A stretch of DNA of 64,000 nt from the NCBI GenBank assembly GCA_030762175.1, contig CM060846.1, positions 178,561,041-178,625,040 of the forward strand. Direction: 5' to 3'. The notes beneath the pieces were generated by a model. That model was not told where the DNA came from, did not search any database, and saw only the letters and a program-made list of their open reading frames with translations. Source of the DNA: Metallyticus violacea. Its lineage: Eukaryota; Arthropoda; Insecta; Mantodea; Metallyticidae. Shown piece after piece: positions 57,551 to 64,000 of the stretch (its first letter is position 1; every line of letters starts with the position of its first letter). A program made the translations under genes and the position numbers.

Positions 57551-58503
57551 CTCTCGCACCGCTACTGCTACTTACCTACTTCCTTCTTATTCTTCCATAA
57601 ATTCAGAATATACAGTTATGACCATAACGATCATCTCATCCTGCAATCCTACAAGCGACATGCGCTGTGCACTTCTGCGCATCAATCCTATTAACATTGA
57701 CGCCAAGTACATATATTCCAAATTTCCGTCGCTTCGCACTGGGCCAGTAAATTGTAGATATCAAACATAAGTGCCATTTTTTAAGCTCTCTTCTTTCATC
57801 GCACCTGTTCTTACATAACGTGACTGCATCTCTCTCTTTTTTCGGGAAGCGGGATACATACATTTCATGAACGGTACTCACTCTCAATATCCCTCCATCG
57901 TCGGACCGCAGGCACCCATATCATTACTATATCTAAGTGCGGACGCGAGCACTATGCCACTCTCAGCAGAAACGACAAGTGGACCAAAGTCGTCGAGAAT
58001 GTCGGCTAACACATAAAAGAACATATGGACCGCAAGAACAACAACAACAAGAAAAAGTAATTAGAAAAATATTCCCCATCTACAACGTACACACCTTATA
58101 TGTCAAACATGCTTGCGGAACCCTCGCATTCATTCTTACAAACCACTAAAAACGACCTGGCATAACGATATATTAACAGGAGTTGTCGAATATAAAAAAT
58201 ATACACAATTAATAAAAAAATGTCCCATTCCCAAATGATAATATTACCGCCTAATCGCGTTTCAACTTGTCACCAAACGTGTTTCAAGTTACCAACCATA
58301 ACCGGGTGTTTGCGGTTAAAGTGTTCCAACTTGCACAACGCTCCTTCCCTCCTCTAACCAATCACCGGCCTTCTCGCTTCCTCTCCTCCCACTCCGTATC
58401 ATCGTTACAACCATTCACAGTCATTACCGCTCCTACTTACCCCAGTACTTTTCTACGTTTCGTCCTACTTTATACGCATTATAACCACATTCCTACTTCC
58501 TTT
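57551..58503 (+). other. Polinton interior, coding-like fragments unassigned
   Basis: Plus-strand pieces are coding-like but could not be matched to known Polinton proteins. One is TITIISSCNPTSDMRCALL (near 57,620-57,670); another is the frame at 57,937-58,149, rich in Gln/Arg/Lys. A C-rich stretch at 58,330-58,503 opens a Pro/Ser/Thr-rich frame. The region keeps the base composition of the neighbouring fossil genes. Confidence 0.35.
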
Positions 58504-58515
58504 CCCGCTCTCAGT

Positions 58516-58608
58516 TCCTAATTATAGACACATGTAAATTCAACCTGTAAGGCCGTCCTATGTAGGCCCCAGGTCACATTCATAAATAAAGAATCTTGAA
58601 TCTTGAAT
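58516..58608 (+). mobile_element. 93-bp LINE 3' tail with 12-bp TSD
   Basis: The insert contains CTGTAAGGCCGTCCTATGTA and ends AATAAAGAATCTTGAATCTT, a 3' terminus of the kind seen in 5'-truncated LINEs ending in a short tandem repeat. The sequence CCCGCTCTCAGT stands directly on both sides (58,504-58,515 and 58,609-58,620). The parental LINE is not in the window. Confidence 0.78.
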
Positions 58609-58649
58609 CCCGCTCTCAGTCCATACTTAAACGCCGTAGTGTAAATATA

Positions 58650-58970
58650 ATGCAGCCAAAGGTTTTACAATCTCGCACAAATACCATTTTTTATCACAGT
58701 AAGAGACCTAACATGCAAGGCTCCATATGTCGTTGTCGAGGCACAGCCCATCAACACTCAATACGGCAACAAAACCATAATACGACTCGAGGTGGGAAGA
58801 GAAAAAGAGAAATCTTCCCATCTACCGCCTATAACAACCTCCTTGAGGAACAGATTCGACAATTGAACGAAACAGCGTTCCAATCATATGAAACGGTACG
58901 GGGTTCCTGGCAATGCCAACCGCAAACACATAATCAACTTTCTGAAGCTCCCCACGTATACACACCATGA
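58650..58970 (+). pseudogene. Conserved small element protein, possibly single-strand-DNA-binding-like
   Basis: In one frame DLTCKAPYVVVEAQPINTQY is followed by GNKTIIRLEVGREK. The adjacent frame continues NNLLEEQIRQLNET, and the first resumes with YGVPGNANRK and FLKLP. This resembles a small protein recurring in arthropod transposon/virus-like contexts ('YVV.A...NTKYG..I...L', 'FLP.R', 'L....Y.G'). Its function is not established to my knowledge; an OB-like fold is inference only. At least two frameshifts inactivate it. Confidence 0.45.
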
Positions 58971-59316
58971 ACACTGATTACTTCGATGATGGTAAGTACG
59001 TTTTATTGCATTAGTATTCATCTTGTTCTGCTCTTTTTCTACTCATCCAATTCATCTTCTTCTCTTTACTGATGTTATTCTTACTTTCCAGGTAAAAACC
59101 TTATGCTGTCTTTCAACATCGATGCACACGGCGACGCATTCATAAAAATTTCCCAAATCATTCGCACTCAAAAACACAAAACTGTAACCATTCGCAACAA
59201 CCATCCAACAACACCAAAATTTCAAATAAATTTTCCCAAAATATGTAATTTTCTTAACATCTCTAAATTCTACATATGTGAACGTTTCTTCTACAACTCT
59301 CCCAATTTAACACTCT

Positions 59317-59515
59317 CCTGAACGGGGTTTTTCCAGGTTTTCCTCAGTCCTCATAACTGGCAAATGCCGGGGAGTTACCCTAAACTTAGGCCTGGAACGC
59401 TTCCTTCCTTAAAAAACATCCTCTCCCAATATATAATTTAATCTCATGTATCACCAGTCTCCACCGCCTGTGGTGCCTCTGTAGTAAAAACGGGGGTTAA
59501 ACACTACTAAAAAAA
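59317..59515 (+). mobile_element. SINE-A, 5'-truncated, plus, with 10-bp TSD
   Basis: The copy begins inside the body (CTGAACGGGGTTTTTCCAGG) without the tRNA-like head and runs to the normal 3' end (GTAAAAACGGGGGTTAAACA). TTAACACTCT flanks it at 59,307-59,316 and 59,516-59,525. True 5' truncation at insertion indicates incomplete reverse transcription. Confidence 0.9.
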
Positions 59516-59529
59516 TTAACACTCTAGTG

Positions 59530-60515
59530 CAAAACAGTGAAAAACAAATAACAAAATACATGTACCACAACATTAAATGTTATTCTATCTTAATAATCCC
59601 GATAATTTATTACTCGTGTGTATTAGTCATACTTAATATGCTTGAACCTGCTTATTCATATTCTGGTCTCTATCTGTGTATTATGTAATTTATTTACATA
59701 TCTGTATTTGTAACTATATTTTCATTAATCATTTATCTACAGTTACTCTATGTCCTGGTATATCGTATACTCTTTATTTATGTAAAACAATACCATATTA
59801 TTCGTCTTTGTACTTGCGCATCTTGTGCATATATTCCTGTAAAATAAAACAATATAAAAAAAGTATCAGTCCCGCGACGGATAATTGTCCCACGTTACAC
59901 TACCATGTCTAATTCAACTTTTCGCCACCAACAAATTCAACTAACGCCAATTTTACCCTGGCGGACGACCTTGGCCATGTGAAGTCAATCGATTGTCCAC
60001 TTCGGGGCTCATATTATTCAGGACATGTTGCGTGACCAGTGCAAATGCCGAATTTAATATAACTTAAGGGTATTCTTTGTGTACATGTTAAAAGTATCGT
60101 GCACGCCATCCCAGTTGATAACAGAGTGAAAGTGATTTATTGAGTACAAGTGCAATTGTACATGTTCAATTAAAATGTTAACACTAAATTGGGGGGGAAG
60201 CGGAAAATCCCTGCAAAAGTATTAACGTAGGTTTTGATTTTTCGGATACATATGGCGTGTTAGAGGACAAATTTTTGAAAAAAAAATCAAACAAACAAAA
60301 AAGAAAACACCCTAAGAGATCTTTTATACTTCAATGTCCGGTTACACACTAAACAAGTCAAGTTTCGTATAAAATTTGTTAATCTCGGAGTAATTAGCTA
60401 CCTAGGCCAACACAGGTGTAAACCTTCGCAGATCGAGAAACTAAAGAAAGACTATGGGAGTGATACACTATACAACTATTAACGCATTAATGTTTATTAA
60501 ACACCGATGTTAATC
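59530..60515. other. AT-rich stretch without recognised features
   Basis: No coding family or repeat recognised. Confidence 0.45.
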
Positions 60516-60519
60516 ATTT

Positions 60520-60770
60520 TGTTCAGTGTCCCATTCAATTCAGAGCGTGAAACGGCCAATAAGTTTTGCTCACAGGCCTTTTCTTTCAGACTTGAGGTTA
60601 TTTTATCAACTGTAAATCCATGACACAAAATTCACGGCTTTAATTTCTTTCGAAAGGAAACCATATTTAGGAATATTACGTCCTAAAATCATCCACTCTA
60701 ACCGTATTTGAACCCGCGATCTTGGGTCTAGGAGGTAAATATGCCTACTATTAGACCACCAGAGCGTGCA
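60520..60770 (-). mobile_element. SINE-B, minus, diverged
   Basis: Left end GTCCCATTCAATTCAGAGCG, body AACTGTAAATCCATGACACA, and at right the reverse of a B-box (TTTGAACCCGCGATCTTGGG) and an A-box-like CTACTATTAGACCACCAGAG. This copy keeps the tRNA-like head best (read in reverse, TGGTCTAATAGTAGGCAT). No target duplication was confirmed. Confidence 0.82.
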
Positions 60771-60789
60771 TATTAATAGATGTGGATCA

Positions 60790-61430
60790 AAGTGAATCCT
60801 GATTGCTGTCTGTAGCTTTAACGAATTACATGTTTTTAATTTATGCTGTGGGAAACCGTTCCCAACATCAGCAAGCACGATCTAGCGACAGATTATCTAG
60901 AATCAGTTCTGTACAAGAAATATTATCGACTACATCTGATTATTTTCATTTTTTGGCAGTATCTCATGTGTTCTATAACTTTTTTGAAAATAAGCATTGA
61001 GGAAAGAAAATCAAATATTATAAGAAAATACGAGATAACATCCAGTAATATGCGATTAATCAATCTATGCATAATGTATATTTATCAAATAAATGATTGT
61101 GAAAACTACCCTCAGACATTAAAAAGTGATCTTGTGGAAAATCCACGAATCACTTCCAATTGAGGACAATTATTTGACACAACTGTGAAATCATAGATGA
61201 AGCAATTTATGATTTTAGGTCCCCTCAAAAAAAAAATATATATATATTCAGGGTTGACTTGAATAGATGTAGGCTGCTGCTGCTGAAAGAATTGGTTTGA
61301 GAGAATTATGTTGAAAAATAAGATACGGGGAGATTATATTTCATTCCAGTTGCAAATCGACAACTATGTTCTGCGCTTGCGATGCGCCATCTTCAAATAT
61401 TTAACGCCTGATATCACGAGTTTTTTTTAT
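60790..61430. other. AT-rich stretch without recognised features
   Basis: Two overlapping plus-strand frames (65 and 106 codons) match nothing known. Confidence 0.4.
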
Positions 61431-61436
61431 TGATTT

Positions 61437-61680
61437 ATTTATGGACGCTCTTTAACATCTCTGGTTATCAGCGTCCCATTCAACTCAGGCCGTGAAACGG
61501 CCGACAAATTTTGCTCAGAGGCCTCTCTTTCAGGCTTGAGGTTCTTTTTCGTGCCGTAAATGTACGACACGAGACCCACGGCTTTACTTCCGTTCCAAAG
61601 GAAGTCATACCTAGGATTTTTAAGCCCGAAAAAAATCCATCGGTCCTGGCCGGGTTCGAACACGCGATCTTGGGTGGCAA
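61437..61680 (-). mobile_element. SINE-B, minus, head partly missing
   Basis: Shows TATGGACGCTCTTTAACATC, CGTGCCGTAAATGTACGACA and the reverse B-box GGTTCGAACACGCGATCTTG. The outermost tRNA-like head beyond TGGGTGGCAAG is absent. It is the least diverged of the four copies relative to the 28-kb copy. Confidence 0.85.
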
Positions 61681-61689
61681 GTAATTTTT

Positions 61690-63390
61690 CAGTATCCGTG
61701 GAAGTTCAGATATTAACAGCTGCCTATTAATTCGTGCATTTCTTTGATAACCTTCCTAATATCATAGAAAATAGAACCTAGATACACTACTGAACAGGGC
61801 GTATAAGGTACGATAGTTATTCTATTTGAATAATAAATTGTATTTGAAACTCGAACACGGTTTCAAGAAAAACAGTAAGGGTCAATGTTGATAATTAGCC
61901 CAATTGAGTATAAACAGGTAATTAATGACCAACTACATGATGATTCTGAAGAGGTTAAGGAAGCGTACTTTAGCAGCTTTTATATCTAAAAATAGAGTGT
62001 TCTAAAACAATACACACTTATTGAATAAAAACTGAAGAAAAAAAAACACTCTAACGCCCTGAATAATATATCTTCAAGAGTAGCTCAAGCACATGATCAG
62101 TAATTTCTTACGAAGATGCTAAAAAGTTTTGAAACAAGAAGGCAAACAATTTCAGAATTTCTTTTCTTAATGTAGGAAGGTAATGAAGCTTTTAACTACT
62201 GATACTTAATAATATTTTATATTTGAAATTAGCAATTTGTTCAAATGCTAAGAAAAATATACAAAAGCGGTCACCATATATCTAGCTCAGGTCATTTTGA
62301 GTGCAACACCTCACAGATACAATTACGTATTTTTTTTCCCACATATGATTTTATACCAACACGTATATTTTATACTTTATCTAAATAATTAAACAAAATA
62401 CAACATTTATACCCCGATTGCATCAGTTCCTAGTCCCCGAATCATCAGCAGCAAGCTATTGGATTCCAAGGAACCAGGCTCCGATCCAACCTAAGGCTCC
62501 AAAATAAAAGAAAAAAAAAATTAATAACTGTGCATGTACCATTATTTTATCAGCTAGCTATAAACCACTAACTTCTTTATTTCTCAAAGAGCTATTAAAT
62601 TTTAGAGATTTATTCATCTAGAACAGTTTCCAATATCACATGCTCAATAATTTAAATAACTTGTGAATATAATTCCTCTCTTAGCCATACACAAACCACA
62701 GCTATTTTTCCAATAACAATACTTCTTTATTAAATTTATTAATTTATTTATTAAATTGTTGGTTAATGATTAAGTATTAATGGAAATGTGGTTACGCATT
62801 TAATCCATACTCTTGGCTTGCTATAATTATACGCCAATATTTCTTTATTATTTCAACATACATCTAATACATGTTTGACTTTCTTCCCTTCATGCTATTA
62901 TGCTCACCAAAATAGGGTTGAAATATTATAATCAATCCACTTTTATGGATTAATATCGGAATTTATTACATACTTACTATAGGTTGATTTTAATATTTTC
63001 ATCATCATGCTAACCTTTTCTTCCCTTAATATCCGGATTAAATTCTTCTCAATTTTTCTTCTCCACTCATGTTTCTTCCTCTCTAACAGTAAATGATTTT
63101 TTAACCATTTTAGCACTCTTTCCTTAACTCATCGTCTCTTGTACCTCTGCATTTTATCAGTACTTGCTTCAACATGTATATAATATGTATTTTTTGCTTC
63201 TTTACATTCTTCCTCGTACTACTTACTCATCGCCCATTCCAACGACTTCCATTCCCTTTCTCCTTCCATCTCCTGCTCTTAGAACTAATTTATTTATATT
63301 ATTGGTTACCTTCTTTATTTTATAATTGTATAACATGCAACTTGTACCATGTTGGCATATTTGGCCCTACTTTGACACTAAAATCTGCTT
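61690..63390. other. AT-rich stretch without recognised genes
   Basis: Nothing recognised. From about 63.0 kb the plus strand becomes C/T-rich, as in 33-34 kb. Confidence 0.4.
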
Positions 63391-63399
63391 AAATTAACT

Positions 63400-64000
63400 T
63401 CCCTGCTTCTTCCCCCAAATTATCTACTGCTTGCTCTAATTGTATTTTTATATCCAATACGAGTGGAAAATATCTATAAGTCTCTTAACTATCATTGTTG
63501 TTCGTCTTAATTTTCCCACCCTGAAAGCTTAATCATTCCCCCATCCCTGTAATACCATCCCCAATCTTCCTTCCAAAATCTATCTCTCTTCTGGTATAGG
63601 CCACACTCCACTCCTTTCCTTGACTCCTGCGATATCTAAATTATATCTTCGATATCTCTCCTCCATATCCTACATTGTTCTGATATTCTGCACCTCTGTT
63701 CTCATAACTTGCATATAGTGTTTTATTTTATCCTCAGTTTCTATTCATTCTTTTTCTACCCCATTAAATTTGTTTCCTATTCTCTCATCCATGACCTTTA
63801 CTCTAGACGCAATTTCTTTCATGATGGTTAGGTTCCCATTAGGTCCAGAGTTTATTTGAACTCCACGAATTTTCAAAAATATACCAACTACATTTCATAG
63901 AGAAACATATTTACTATCTCCTCTTTTCCTTGACCCCCTTTAACTCCATTCCACTTTATCCTATTAAAGGTTCCAATTCTAGCTCTTCAATTATCTCTCC
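63400..64000 (-). pseudogene. Possible LINE ORF1 or gag coiled-coil fragment at window edge
   Basis: Minus-strand translation gives a heptad-like, charged stretch: MKEIASRVKVMDERIGNKFN, EDKIKHYMQVMRTEVQNI, then MEERYRRYNLDIAGVKER. The last piece resembles the 'LE...R.NNI.I.GV.E' segment that follows the coiled coil in LINE ORF1 proteins. A retrotransposon gag is the alternative. Stops interrupt it and the region runs out of the window. Confidence 0.3.

Noticed and set aside
58090..58150. HACGTLAFIL as the catalytic Cys region of the protease
   Set aside because: A better-placed and better-matching segment (STTYGHYIVA at about 57,520-57,550) directly continues the protease; the later match is likely chance.
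1..64000. CRISPR arrays, operons, rRNA or telomeric TTAGG arrays
   Set aside because: No regularly spaced direct repeats, no prokaryotic gene layout, no rRNA signature and no consecutive TTAGG units were found.

Overview
The window looks like intergenic, repeat-laden nuclear DNA of an animal, most likely an insect. It is AT-rich and has many long ATT, AT, GT and poly-A/T tracts. The recognisable coding matter is almost entirely decayed mobile elements typical of arthropods: R1-clade LINE, piggyBac, Tc1/mariner-type and Maverick/Polinton, plus tRNA-derived SINEs. I found no intact host gene, no rRNA, no functional tRNA and nothing bacterial. The species is not identifiable from sequence alone; the repeat density suggests a large genome.

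Layout. 0-9 kb: AT-rich diverged repeats, a piggyBac fossil (2.76-3.33 kb), a block shared with 53.8 kb, and two SINE copies. 11-13.9 kb: a minus-strand R1-clade LINE without its RT motif C. 15.5-31.4 kb: four Tc1/mariner-type fossils, a second piggyBac fossil (27.8-29.1 kb) split by a SINE, a 360-bp TA-flanked MITE, and most good copies of the commonest SINE. 33-37 kb: a minus-strand gag-like retroelement. 38.9-41.1 kb: two other SINE types. 42.4-46.4 kb: a transposase 3' fragment (minus), the 3' end of a second LINE (minus), a heat-shock-element-like promoter candidate with a 30-codon ORF, and a transposase 5' fragment (plus). 47.7-51.1 kb: unrecognised coding-like fragments, SINE pieces and another mariner 5' fragment. 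53.8-59.0 kb: a Maverick/Polinton fossil on the plus strand. 59.3-64 kb: more SINEs and a possible retroelement ORF1/gag fragment at the right edge.

The most notable region is the Polinton fossil: protein-primed DNA polymerase B, retroviral-type integrase, double-jelly-roll major capsid protein, adenain-type protease and a possible fifth conserved gene are recognisable in order within about 5 kb. Each of the three enzymes has lost residues expected at its active site. Nested insertions give relative dates: one SINE inside piggyBac (13-bp target duplication), another inside a mariner fossil (11 bp), and a LINE tail inside the Polinton block (12 bp). All identifications were made by reading translations by eye; no database search was possible.
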